A DNA stretch of 64,000 nt. Source: Bacteriovoracaceae bacterium UBA4573. Lineage in GTDB: Bacteria > Bdellovibrionota > UBA1018 > UBA923. The notes beneath the pieces are model-generated. The model made no database searches, was not told the DNA's origin, and was given only the letters and a program-made list of their open reading frames with translations. Below are positions 25,449 through 33,818 of the stretch, piece after piece. The stretch is taken from positions 1 to 64,000 of the forward strand of contig DGKJ01000053.1 of the NCBI GenBank assembly GCA_002387735.1. The letters are read 5' to 3'. Both the position numbers and the translations under genes were made by a program. Position 1 is the stretch's first letter. The number at the start of each line of letters is the position of its first letter.

Positions 25449-26144
25449 ATGAGCTGTTTAGCTATGGACCCGCGCATTATTGCGCTTGAAAAGTCTCGCT
25501 ATCGCCCGCCGCGGCCTCCTAAAAAGAAGCCGCCAAATGGATTTATACCATTCTTATTGATTTTGCTGCTCTTGGCGGCGGCGGCCCTTCATGCCCGCCA
25601 GTCCCACGCAGGCGTGTTTGACCTTCCTAGTTTCCTAGAAGCGGGGCAGTGGTCCTTCGGTGTGGAACCAGAAGTTATCATTAGCAATGGCACCGGTGCC
25701 GGGATCAACTTCAAACCGCGCTTTGGCGTGAACAATAACCTCAATTGGCAAGCCATCATTGGCACGGGCACCGGGTCCCGCAAATTTCGTATTGGAGCTA
25801 TCGCTGACTTCGAATGGTTTCCGGATCACGAAAAACAACCCGGCATCGCCACTCCTTTTATGGTGAAGTACAGTCGTGTCGACGACGACGGCGTGCTTGC
25901 CATTGGCGTCATGCCGCTCCTTTATAAGTCGTTTGACGGCGAAGGTGGTCGGTATACGCCGTTTATTTCGTTTCCTATCGGGTGGGACATGCGTAGCGCC
26001 AAGGTTACGGGTTTTACCCAGGTGGCACTTGGAAGTTTGTTCAAACTACCTACGATGGAGAAATTTAAATACGTGCTCGAAGCCGGATTCAACATTCACC
26101 AATCACATAGCTACATTTCGGGCGGCTTTACTTACTACCCCTGA
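25449..26144 (+). CDS. Exported beta-strand-rich protein, probable outer-membrane barrel
   Basis: About 231 residues from ATG 25449, which follows AAGGA by 10 bases; the frame is open from 25383. A long basic and proline-rich n-region (RPPRPPKKKPP) precedes a strongly hydrophobic segment (FLLILLLLAAAALHA) and likely cleavage near HAG. The mature part alternates polar and hydrophobic residues, glycine-rich turns and a final aromatic residue pattern (GGFTYYP), as in small outer-membrane barrels. No specific family is recognised. The CDF transporter gene follows after 10 bases. Confidence 0.65.
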   Translation: MSCLAMDPRIIALEKSRYRPPRPPKKKPPNGFIPFLLILLLLAAAALHARQSHAGVFDLPSFLEAGQWSFGVEPEVIISNGTGAGINFKPRFGVNNNLNWQAIIGTGTGSRKFRIGAIADFEWFPDHEKQPGIATPFMVKYSRVDDDGVLAIGVMPLLYKSFDGEGGRYTPFISFPIGWDMRSAKVTGFTQVALGSLFKLPTMEKFKYVLEAGFNIHQSHSYISGGFTYYP

Positions 26145-26154
26145 ATAGAAAAAT

Positions 26155-27141
26155 ATGCACCAGCACTCCACTCATGCGCCGGTTACAGGTTCTTTAGAAG
26201 AATCAATTCTAAAGCGTAAAAACGCGTCGACATTAGCTCTAGCTGCTACCTTTTTACTAACTAACGTCAAAATGGTCGTGGCTGTTTTTACCGGCAGCGT
26301 GGGTGTACTCTCAGAAGCAATTCATTCTGGCTTAGACCTACTCTCTTCGCTTGTGACGTTTTTTGTCGTGCGAGCCTCAGGCAAACCCGCTGATCTTAAT
26401 CACCCGTTTGGTCACGGAAAAATTGAAAGCATTTCAGCCCTTTTCGAAGCGTTCCTCCTATTTGTTGCCGGTGGGTACATTGTTTTCGAAGGTGTTCGTG
26501 CGTGGGCCAATAGCGATTCCCACCATATTCACAACACTGGCTGGGGAATCGCCGCCCTCGGTGGCTCGATCGTGGTTAACCTGTTCGTTTATTTGCAAAA
26601 CCGCAAAGTCGCCCGCGAACACGAAAGCATCGCAATTGAAACGAATGCGTTTCATTTCTTAACCGACATGTTTTCCAGTTTGGCAGTATTTGTAAGTTTG
26701 ATCATCGTGCAATACACCGGTTGGGTGTGGGTGGACGCGCTTGTTGCAGTGGTTATTGCAGCCTACATTACCGTCGTTGGTATACAACAAATGCGTAAGT
26801 GTATTGCCGAACTATCAGATACCGCGCTGCCCGACGACGAAGTAGGGGCTATCGCCAAAGCGATCGAAAAACATAAATCCAAATTCGTAAACTACCACGA
26901 CCTGCGCACGCGAAAATCAGGCGCCAAACGCCACGTCGATTTTCACCTCGAAATATGTTCCGAAGATCGGGTGGCACGAGCGCACGCAGTTTGTGACGAG
27001 ATCGAAGACGATCTGATGAAACAATTTAAAGAAACCGATGTAAACATTCATGTTGAACCTTGTGGGCACCACGAAGCGGCCTGTGAAAAGGTTTGCTTGT
27101 TCTACCGCAAAGACCGTTCTGAGGTTGCACGGAGTGTCTAA
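26155..27141 (+). CDS. Cation diffusion facilitator (CDF) metal exporter
   Basis: A 328-residue protein with six membrane helices and a cytoplasmic C-domain. Metal-site motifs are HSGLD in helix 2 (EAIHSGLDLLSS) and HFLTD in helix 5 (NAFHFLTDMFSS), the H/D pairs of Zn-type CDF proteins. The DLNHPFGHGKIE loop after helix 3 is a family hallmark. The C-terminal domain contains KSGAKRHVDFHLEI and a late HVEPCGHHEAACEKVC segment whose His/Cys residues may bind metal. It likely exports Zn2+ or a similar ion by proton antiport. Its end overlaps the HAD phosphatase start. Confidence 0.92.
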   Translation: MHQHSTHAPVTGSLEESILKRKNASTLALAATFLLTNVKMVVAVFTGSVGVLSEAIHSGLDLLSSLVTFFVVRASGKPADLNHPFGHGKIESISALFEAFLLFVAGGYIVFEGVRAWANSDSHHIHNTGWGIAALGGSIVVNLFVYLQNRKVAREHESIAIETNAFHFLTDMFSSLAVFVSLIIVQYTGWVWVDALVAVVIAAYITVVGIQQMRKCIAELSDTALPDDEVGAIAKAIEKHKSKFVNYHDLRTRKSGAKRHVDFHLEICSEDRVARAHAVCDEIEDDLMKQFKETDVNIHVEPCGHHEAACEKVCLFYRKDRSEVARSV

Positions 27142-27970
27142 AATCAAGTTGCCTGCACCTCTGAGGCATGCGCCCCGCCAAACGCTCGAACGAGTGAGTG
27201 CTGTTTTCTTCGATATTGACGATACCTTTTCGTTACACGGAAAAATTTTGAGCGAATCCTACGATGCGCTCTGGCGGTTGCGTAAAGCCGGCTTTCGTTT
27301 GGTGCCCGTGACCGGACGCCCCGCCGGCTGGTGCGACATGATCGCGCGCATGTGGCCAATTGACGGCGTAGTGGGCGAGAACGGTGCGTTCTATTGCTCG
27401 CTCGATGAAAAAAAGAAAAAACTTGAGAAAATATATCTCGAAACTCCGAAAGTACGAGCCGCAAATCAGAAAAAGTTAATTGCACTTAAAAAGAAATTGA
27501 TAAAAAAATTTCCCGGTCTTCGAACGCCGAGTGATCAACCGTATCGCGAATTCGACTTGGCCATCGACTACTGCGAGGACGTTAAACCGTGGCCCGAGAA
27601 AAGAGTGCAACAGTGCCTCGAATTTTGTCGAAGTCATGGGGCGATCGCCAAACTCTCGAGCATTCACGTCAACACTTGGTTCGGTCGCTATGACAAACTA
27701 ACTTGTGTACGGCGGGTGTTGAAATCTTTTTACGGGGCCGTTGATGCAAAAACTCTCGCACAAATTGCCTATATCGGCGACAGTCCCAACGATGAGCCGT
27801 TTTTCGAAGCGCTCCCATTTACCGTAGGGGTAGCGAATGTCGCGCCGTTTCTTAAAAAAATGGACTACGCACCAACCTACATCACGGAACGTGAAGGTAG
27901 TTTCGGTTTCGCGGAATTAGCCGATCGTCTTATTGCGGCGCGTTCTAAGATTTTGCTTCCAAAAAACTAA
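27134..27970 (+). CDS. HAD-superfamily phosphatase (Cof/MPGP-like)
   Basis: About 278 residues from GTG 27134, which overlaps the upstream stop by 8 bases and has GAGG about 10 bases upstream; the frame is open to 27050 but that part reads as a shadow of the CDF gene. HAD motifs: AVFFDIDDTF (nucleophile Asp), VPVTGRPAGW (motif II Thr), a lysine in the KLTCVRRVL region, and IGDSPNDEPFF (motif IV). The cap type and TGRP loop resemble mannosyl-3-phosphoglycerate or sugar-phosphate phosphatases. Substrate unknown. Confidence 0.85.
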   Translation: MSKIKLPAPLRHAPRQTLERVSAVFFDIDDTFSLHGKILSESYDALWRLRKAGFRLVPVTGRPAGWCDMIARMWPIDGVVGENGAFYCSLDEKKKKLEKIYLETPKVRAANQKKLIALKKKLIKKFPGLRTPSDQPYREFDLAIDYCEDVKPWPEKRVQQCLEFCRSHGAIAKLSSIHVNTWFGRYDKLTCVRRVLKSFYGAVDAKTLAQIAYIGDSPNDEPFFEALPFTVGVANVAPFLKKMDYAPTYITEREGSFGFAELADRLIAARSKILLPKN

Positions 27971-28031
27971 AACACGCTAACATTAGAGCTGTCGCCCGCA
28001 TTTGCTTGGGCGCTCCATGGAAGGAGAACGA

Positions 28032-28532
28032 ATGGCAGATGGAACCTTATTAAACCTCTCGCATCGACAGGGAGCAAAACTACTCGAGGAAGCCGTCAGC
28101 TTGTTGCATCAGGGGCTTCTAAAACCCGCAAAAAACAAACTTGAACTAGCGCTCCGGTGGCAGCCGTCGGCGGAGGCATACACCCATTTGGCTTGGGTTT
28201 TGAGTTTCGAACATAAATATCAGGACGCCATCGCGTTGTGTGAAAAAGCAGTTGAACTCGATTGCGAGTTTGGCAACGCCTACAACGATATTGGCATGTA
28301 CTACATGAAACTAGGCGATCTAGACGCCGCTGAACCTTGGCTCGAAAAAGCCAAAAAAGCAGCTCGCTATGACAAACGCCAAACACCGTACCTGAATATG
28401 GGCCGCATATTTCTTTCGCGGTGTCAGTTCTCGGAAGCTCTCGCGGAGTTCGAAGAAGCCCTAAAGTACGAACCGGAAAATATTGAACTGCGCACAGTTG
28501 TCGAGCGCATTCGACTTAAACACCCACGGTGA
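28032..28532 (+). CDS. TPR-repeat protein
   Basis: About 166 residues from ATG 28032 with a clear AAGGAG at 28021-28026; the frame is open from 28002. It contains about four tetratricopeptide repeats (AYTHLAWVLSFEHKYQDAIALCEKAVEL, NAYNDIGMYYMKLGDLDAAEPWLEKA and PYLNMGRIFLSRCQFSEALAEFEEAL as separate units). No signal peptide, so probably a cytoplasmic scaffold. Partner unknown. It converges on the methyltransferase gene with a 7-base gap. Confidence 0.85.
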   Translation: MADGTLLNLSHRQGAKLLEEAVSLLHQGLLKPAKNKLELALRWQPSAEAYTHLAWVLSFEHKYQDAIALCEKAVELDCEFGNAYNDIGMYYMKLGDLDAAEPWLEKAKKAARYDKRQTPYLNMGRIFLSRCQFSEALAEFEEALKYEPENIELRTVVERIRLKHPR

Positions 28533-28539
28533 AAAGTTA

Positions 28540-29229
28540 TTAGCTTTGACTAGTGCAGGAGATTACGAAAACTTCCTTGGTACGGCGATCACCGGCTCGG
28601 TCGTTGTGTCCATCGAGGACGTTTCGAATCAATATATCGTAGCGAAACCCGAAACCTTGAAGCTCATCTAAAAATGCCTGCAAGTAACTGCGGCCGGGGT
28701 CTGCTAAAATAATGTGTCCCTTTTTTTCGCAATAGCTGCTTAACGTTCGCGCCACGTCTTTCGGGTGAGAATTTTCATACAAAACGTCGCTTCCGATTAC
28801 GAAATCAAATTTGCCAAGATTGTTTTGACTAGCGCGCCAGTCTAGGTGCAGGTAGGGGAACGTCAGCTCGTTGTGCCGCTGATTACGCGCAAGAAAGACT
28901 GGAACTTCTGGGTGAAAGTCGCTGGCGGTGACCCGGGCCCCCAATTTGGCTGCCACTAGTGAAGGAATCGCTAGCCCGCAGCCGACTTCTAGAATCCGCT
29001 GATCTTTTAACCAACTTCCCATTCTCGCAACATGTTCGCCTAGTGCTCGCGCAGCTGGCCACACCACACCGAAATAGGGACACAGCTCTTCTACGAAGAT
29101 TCGTTCCGCCGACTTTTCGTCCACCCCTTCGCAAAGAGAATCAATGGCACGATCAAGATCGGCAATTGTTTCGAGAGTGAGTTCTACAGGACCTAATTTT
29201 TCGCGCAGGGTCTTGAGCTCGTACCGCAT
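28540..29229 (-). CDS. SAM-dependent methyltransferase, family-16 (METTL21/Nnt1)-like
   Basis: About 229 residues from ATG 29229, supported by AGAGG 8 bases upstream; the frame is open to 29280. The SAM motif I is ILEVGCGLAIPSLVAAKLGARV, acidic motif II is ASDFHPE, and VIGSDVLYENSHP carries the D-x-x-Y signature of the lysine/N-terminal protein methyltransferase family 16. HLDWR matches the LDW element of the same family. It may methylate a protein; the target is unknown. It overlaps the end of the pseudouridine synthase gene by 37 bases. Confidence 0.8.
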   Translation of the reverse strand: MRYELKTLREKLGPVELTLETIADLDRAIDSLCEGVDEKSAERIFVEELCPYFGVVWPAARALGEHVARMGSWLKDQRILEVGCGLAIPSLVAAKLGARVTASDFHPEVPVFLARNQRHNELTFPYLHLDWRASQNNLGKFDFVIGSDVLYENSHPKDVARTLSSYCEKKGHIILADPGRSYLQAFLDELQGFGFRYDILIRNVLDGHNDRAGDRRTKEVFVISCTSQS

Positions 29230-30248
29230 TCTAAAAGCCTCTTCATATCGGCGGGTAAGGCACTTTCTATTTCTAGCCATTCTCCGCGGGTTTCATGAAA
29301 AAAACGTAAGTAACGACTATGGAGCGCATGGCGTTCGAATCCGAGCGCATGCTTCATTTCGTCTGTTAAAACGCCGTGGTCTAAATAATGTAAAAAAATC
29401 GACTCGTCGCCGCTGTAGAGTTTATCGCCAACTACCGGGTACCCTGCCGCCGCCAGGTGGGCTCTAATTTGGTGCTGACGACCGGTTTCGATCTTGCAGT
29501 CGAGCAAACTCACATTCGGTCCGTGTTGCAATAGCGTAAAATGAGTGCACGCATTCTGGGCTCCGCTCTCAGGTCTCAATAGCTCCGTGCCCTTGGGGTA
29601 CACGCCAACGCGCAATCGAATGTTTGAACCTTGTGCGGGGCCAATATCGAGATCAACCGTAAAAAGTTTTTCGCTAACATGACCGTAACATATGGCGAAG
29701 TACCGTTTTTCGGTTTCCCGTTCTCGAAATTGGCGCACCATCCACGCGGCAGATTCGGGGTTTTTGGCCAGGGCGATTACGCCGCTTGTTTCACGATCTA
29801 AGCGATGGGTAATATAAAAGTCGCGTTTTCCGGCGAGAACCCAGTCGCTGCGTTCCTTGCGTAGGTTCGTGAGCAAAGTGTTAAATAAAAACCGTCCGGC
29901 GGGATGAACCGGTAAATTAGCCGGTTTATCGAGTACCAATAAGTCGTCGTCTTCGAAGAGTACTTTGTACCCAAAATTTACATTTGGTTCGTCGAACCGC
30001 TCGGTCACAACTTGGACCTCGTCGCCCGCAATTAAGCGCGTCGAGGGCCGCAGTAGCTGGCCATCTTCTCGCAAACGCATTCGTATCTCTCCGCCGGCGA
30101 TTGCCTTTTGGATTTGGTTGCGAGACTTGGTTCGGTAATGTTTTTTCACGAACTGGTCAATCCGTAAGCCGTCGTTACTGTCGTCGACCAGGTGAGTGAC
30201 GATGTACTGATTTCCTACGATCTCTCGCTTTCGAAATTCACCCGGCAT
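29193..30248 (-). CDS. RluA/RluD family pseudouridine synthase
   Basis: A 351-residue protein. An S4-like RNA-binding domain comes first (GLRIDQFVKKHYRTKSRNQIQKAIAGG as two pieces), then the catalytic domain with HRLDRETSGVIALAKN, where the Asp is the nucleophile, and motif RQHQIRAHLAAAGYPVVGDKLY. It isomerises uridine in rRNA or tRNA. RluD, RluC and RluA types cannot be told apart safely from sequence alone. Confidence 0.92.
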   Translation of the reverse strand: MPGEFRKREIVGNQYIVTHLVDDSNDGLRIDQFVKKHYRTKSRNQIQKAIAGGEIRMRLREDGQLLRPSTRLIAGDEVQVVTERFDEPNVNFGYKVLFEDDDLLVLDKPANLPVHPAGRFLFNTLLTNLRKERSDWVLAGKRDFYITHRLDRETSGVIALAKNPESAAWMVRQFRERETEKRYFAICYGHVSEKLFTVDLDIGPAQGSNIRLRVGVYPKGTELLRPESGAQNACTHFTLLQHGPNVSLLDCKIETGRQHQIRAHLAAAGYPVVGDKLYSGDESIFLHYLDHGVLTDEMKHALGFERHALHSRYLRFFHETRGEWLEIESALPADMKRLLECGTSSRPCAKN

Positions 30249-30256
30249 AGGGAAAA

Positions 30257-31507
30257 TTAGATCCTTTGTTTCGCTTTTAGTTCCGAAAAACTCCGTTCGG
30301 TGGCTTGTCTTAAAAGCTCAGCGACTGCAGATATTTCGTTCTGAGTGGGAACTTCGTTCATAGCACTTGGATAAGCTTTTACCGTAAATTCAACCTTGGG
30401 CAAGATGTCTGAATGATAGACTTTGTGGTTGTAGTAAACCTCTTGCGTTTGGATTTCCGTGCTTTTCGGGTCAATTAATCCCCACAGTTGCAGTTTCATG
30501 GTCACTGCAATTCGGCCTCCGCTGGGCATGATCAAATCGATGCGGGCATGGGCTGGGTAAAGGTTTGGTCGGGCAAGTTCCGGATCATAGCGAAATAAAT
30601 CCGCCGAACTCGCCACGCTCTCTAAAAATTCACGGGCAGCAACTGAATGAGTCTGAGTGTACTTCAAAATTATTCTAGATAAATGTGCGAGTGACTTCAC
30701 ATTTTCGTTGCGGGCCTCGTTCGCGATGAGCGTCAAAAATAGTTCTAGTTGCCCAGGCGAGAGAACCGGTTGAGTCATTCGCGATAATCCGGTTCGAAGT
30801 GCTCGAGCATGAATATTCAAAAGAATCGCCGTTCCGTTTTTGTCCAAAAAATCTCGAGCAATTCCCATGAGCGCAACCCGCAGTTTCTGGGATACGTTCG
30901 TGAAAAGACCATTAAGAATCCCTTGATAGTCGAGGTAATCGAGGTGTTCGCCGGGCATCGCGGGGTTCGGCGCGTAAACCAACGGTACCGACGCCTCTAC
31001 TCGCGACGGAGCCGGCATTTCCATAAACGGTTGCGAAATATGTTGTACATCTTCGAAGTTAACCCCCGACAAACCATTTGGAATGGTGATTGCCACTCCG
31101 TAATCGCGCAAATGCTCTACCACTAAAGCGTCAGTGGTTTCTAAGTGCGGTACTGCATGGAGCCGCTTAACAATGAAAGGTACTTCTTGGGCGCGCTGTG
31201 GTGGCACTAAAAATTCATAATCGGTAGCTAAAAGTACCGGTGGATGAAACGGATGTTCATTTTTGACTATTTCGTCGACGTACTTCGTACCGAGCTGGGG
31301 CACGAATTCGAGCGGTGAAGGTAAACGATAGGCGATTGGTGCGACGATAGCCTGACTCAATGGTTCCGGCCGAATTAGATCGACACATTTCTTAAAGAAG
31401 CCACCAAGGCGAGATGGCGGCGTCTGCTCTTTGGTTGCCCACGAATTGTTCGGCACCAACGAAAGCAAAAGCAATGTCCAAATAGCGATAAATCTAATGC
31501 AATGCAC
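30257..31507 (-). CDS. Exported protein of unknown function, possibly from a leaderless mRNA
   Basis: About 416 residues from GTG 31507. This start gives a clean signal peptide (CIRFIAIWTLLLLSLV, cleavage near NSWA). The frame is open to 31567, but a strong promoter lies across that part, so those codons cannot be translated from it. The mature protein has an N-terminal proline-rich part and a C-terminal helical and beta region without recognised motifs. The gap to the pseudouridine synthase is 8 bases. Confidence 0.65.
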   Translation of the reverse strand: MHCIRFIAIWTLLLLSLVPNNSWATKEQTPPSRLGGFFKKCVDLIRPEPLSQAIVAPIAYRLPSPLEFVPQLGTKYVDEIVKNEHPFHPPVLLATDYEFLVPPQRAQEVPFIVKRLHAVPHLETTDALVVEHLRDYGVAITIPNGLSGVNFEDVQHISQPFMEMPAPSRVEASVPLVYAPNPAMPGEHLDYLDYQGILNGLFTNVSQKLRVALMGIARDFLDKNGTAILLNIHARALRTGLSRMTQPVLSPGQLELFLTLIANEARNENVKSLAHLSRIILKYTQTHSVAAREFLESVASSADLFRYDPELARPNLYPAHARIDLIMPSGGRIAVTMKLQLWGLIDPKSTEIQTQEVYYNHKVYHSDILPKVEFTVKAYPSAMNEVPTQNEISAVAELLRQATERSFSELKAKQRI

Positions 31508-31513
31508 GGGCGC

Positions 31514-31542
31514 GTTATAACATGCTTGACTAATGAGGTCAA
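31514..31542 (-). promoter_or_regulatory. Sigma70-type promoter directly abutting a GTG start
   Basis: On the minus strand, -35 TTGACC (31537-31542) and -10 TATAAC (31514-31519) have a 17-base spacer. Only six bases (GCGCCC) separate the -10 from GTG 31507, so transcription should begin at or next to the start codon. Confidence 0.7.
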
Positions 31543-31583
31543 AATTTGAAAATATCAGTATTTTCAATTATTTACATGAGTGC

Positions 31584-33776
31584 CTAGTATTTCGACTTTA
31601 ATAAGAAGCTAATAACCCCGGGCGCGCACTGGTCACAATAACCGAATTTCGAACACATGTTCGATACCGTGATTCGGGCGAGTTTATGGTGGTCAGCCGT
31701 TGTGTCTTCTTTTTCAGTTCCAAAGAGCGCGATAGCGTCACTGAGTTTGGTCATTTGGGATTTTTGCTGATTAAAGTAGTGGTCTTCGAGTTTTTGCATA
31801 AAATCTGGAAAAACAAGCTTGTACTCAACCGGCTGATTTGGATGATCGAGCGCGTAGGCGCCGATGGCCGAAATAACGTTGTTACGAAAGGTGTCCCGCT
31901 CAGCTGCGGTGCTTGGGGCACCGATAATGGTTTCAAATTGCTCGATCAAAGTAAGGTCCGGTGATTCCATTTTCCCAGTAATCGAATTCTTTATCTTTTC
32001 GTGTTTCAGCAAATGCGACAAATGAATAACGTACTTCTTTAAAAAGTCTCCGTATTGCCGACTCTCGAACACGCCCATGGACTCGCGCACCTCTTGATCG
32101 AGAATCTGAATGTATTCGTTTTTAGCGGTTGTGATGAATTCGTGGCAGTCGTGGTATCCGTCTTTAATATCTTGTTTGAGGAATTCGTATTCGCTCACGC
32201 GTTTAACAAAATCCTCCAACTCGCGCAGTGCCGAAAGCGGACTGAGACAGCTAAACTCTGAATTTTGAGCAGCGTCAAACAGTATGCCCTTAATCTCGCG
32301 AGCCGAGGCGCCCATGCGCCCTTCGTAATAGGGGACTGCATTGTATTCTTCGTGCAAACGTTTTAGCGAAGATCGCAATAATTTCTTTTCTTCTGGCGAC
32401 AAATTATGGGGAACTCCGCCGTGGTCGTACAGACGGGCTTTTTCAATCGGACTGAGGCTTCCAATTAAATTCGTCACGTTTGGTGGGTAATGAATCGAGT
32501 TTGGTTTTTTCAATCGTGAAAGCACGGCCCAAAGCCCTGCGACTAATGTGGTGTGTGGCGCTACGTGTTTCGAGCCGGCAATTTTCTGTAGGCTGACCTC
32601 GTAGATTTTGCGTTCACGTGAATAGGACATTAAATAGGGCACTCGAATTAATTCAATGCGCGCTTTGAACGAAGTAAAATCCGGAAATTCCTTGAAAGCG
32701 TCGAGTTGTAGTTCATTAGTTGAACCAATCAACACAGTGTCGAGATAGGCGATGCTCGACTGTACATTTACGCTGCCCATTTCACAGGCAATTAAAAGAT
32801 ATTTAAAGGTATCGACTGGGCGTTTGAGTAGGTCGGAATACTCAACTACGCCGCGGTTGCCGTCTATTAGATCACCCGAAAGTTCGTGCAGAGAAAGGCT
32901 TTGGAGCGAGGCAGGCAGAAAACTTAGACTGCGATCCATGGTGATCTGGCGTGATTGAGCATCAATGTGTAGTTGCGGTTCAATCGTGACAGCGGCAGTG
33001 CGATAGCGCTTGGAAATGTAAAAGCGTTCTATTTGAACGTGGGCAAGAACCTTTTTGAGGTCCCCTTTGTGGGCAGTGAGCAGGGCCTCGAAAATTTGTT
33101 TACATTTTTGGCACAGAGAACCCTTTGCGAGGTAGTCCGGCAGATTGCCTTTGAAGCCATATTCGCGAATCAATCGTTCGCGCGCTGTGGCGGGCAACAG
33201 CAAGAGCGGGTGATCCTTCAACTCGCAACAAATTCGGGCAGAAACGTCTTCCTCTGGCAATTTCGCGTAAGACTCTAGAGCTCCTTTGGCTGGCGAATAG
33301 GTTCCTAGGCCCAGACCGCCTTTTACCGCGCGGTCGACTGGGAAAATCCAGTTAAAACGGTACATCGCACCATCGGGCGTTTCACTGTAATGTTCGAGTC
33401 CCTTCATGATGCATTGAACAATGCTCGACTTGGCCGAACCATTTGGTCCGTGAAGTAGAATCAACTTGTTGTTAATGCCTTCCTTAACGAAGTTCTGAAG
33501 CGAACGGTAGATTTCTTGTTGCACTTCGTCCTGTGCGATTACCCGAAATTTAGGGTCATCAAACTCCATATCGAAGAGCCGAAAATGACGTTCTTCCCCG
33601 CTGGTGGTGGTTCCAAAGTGATCCAGCATATCGATCATGTATTGGGCCGACCCGCGTGTGTGTTTTCGAGCGTCTTTGGCTACCAAAGAAATGTATTCGT
33701 CGAACGTAAGGATGCGGTTGTTTTTTTCAAACTCGGTCTTAACGTCTTGTTCAATGCGCGAAAGAATTGGATCCAT
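31584..33776 (-). CDS. prkA: PrkA family serine protein kinase/AAA+ protein
   Basis: A 730-residue protein matching PrkA over its length. The N-terminal AAA+ domain has Walker A LLHGPNGSAKSSIVQCI (about residues 106-122) and a long helical C-domain follows. PrkA was first described as a serine kinase in Bacillus and has also been reported as an AAA+ ATP-dependent protease; the biochemical role here is open. A cysteine group (CQKCKQIF; near the end FGYCDQCAPG) may bind zinc. In many bacteria prkA lies with yeaH and spoVR; neither is nearby here. Confidence 0.92.
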   Translation of the reverse strand: MDPILSRIEQDVKTEFEKNNRILTFDEYISLVAKDARKHTRGSAQYMIDMLDHFGTTTSGEERHFRLFDMEFDDPKFRVIAQDEVQQEIYRSLQNFVKEGINNKLILLHGPNGSAKSSIVQCIMKGLEHYSETPDGAMYRFNWIFPVDRAVKGGLGLGTYSPAKGALESYAKLPEEDVSARICCELKDHPLLLLPATARERLIREYGFKGNLPDYLAKGSLCQKCKQIFEALLTAHKGDLKKVLAHVQIERFYISKRYRTAAVTIEPQLHIDAQSRQITMDRSLSFLPASLQSLSLHELSGDLIDGNRGVVEYSDLLKRPVDTFKYLLIACEMGSVNVQSSIAYLDTVLIGSTNELQLDAFKEFPDFTSFKARIELIRVPYLMSYSRERKIYEVSLQKIAGSKHVAPHTTLVAGLWAVLSRLKKPNSIHYPPNVTNLIGSLSPIEKARLYDHGGVPHNLSPEEKKLLRSSLKRLHEEYNAVPYYEGRMGASAREIKGILFDAAQNSEFSCLSPLSALRELEDFVKRVSEYEFLKQDIKDGYHDCHEFITTAKNEYIQILDQEVRESMGVFESRQYGDFLKKYVIHLSHLLKHEKIKNSITGKMESPDLTLIEQFETIIGAPSTAAERDTFRNNVISAIGAYALDHPNQPVEYKLVFPDFMQKLEDHYFNQQKSQMTKLSDAIALFGTEKEDTTADHHKLARITVSNMCSKFGYCDQCAPGVISFLLKSKY

Positions 33777-33818
33777 TCGTCTAAGACCCCCCTTGGACTA
33801 GTGTGCAGGTGATCAGGC

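Noticed and set aside
27050..27133. N-terminal extension of the HAD phosphatase
   Set aside because: Codons 27050-27133 read out of frame through the CDF C-terminus; the GTG at 27134 gives a family-like start.
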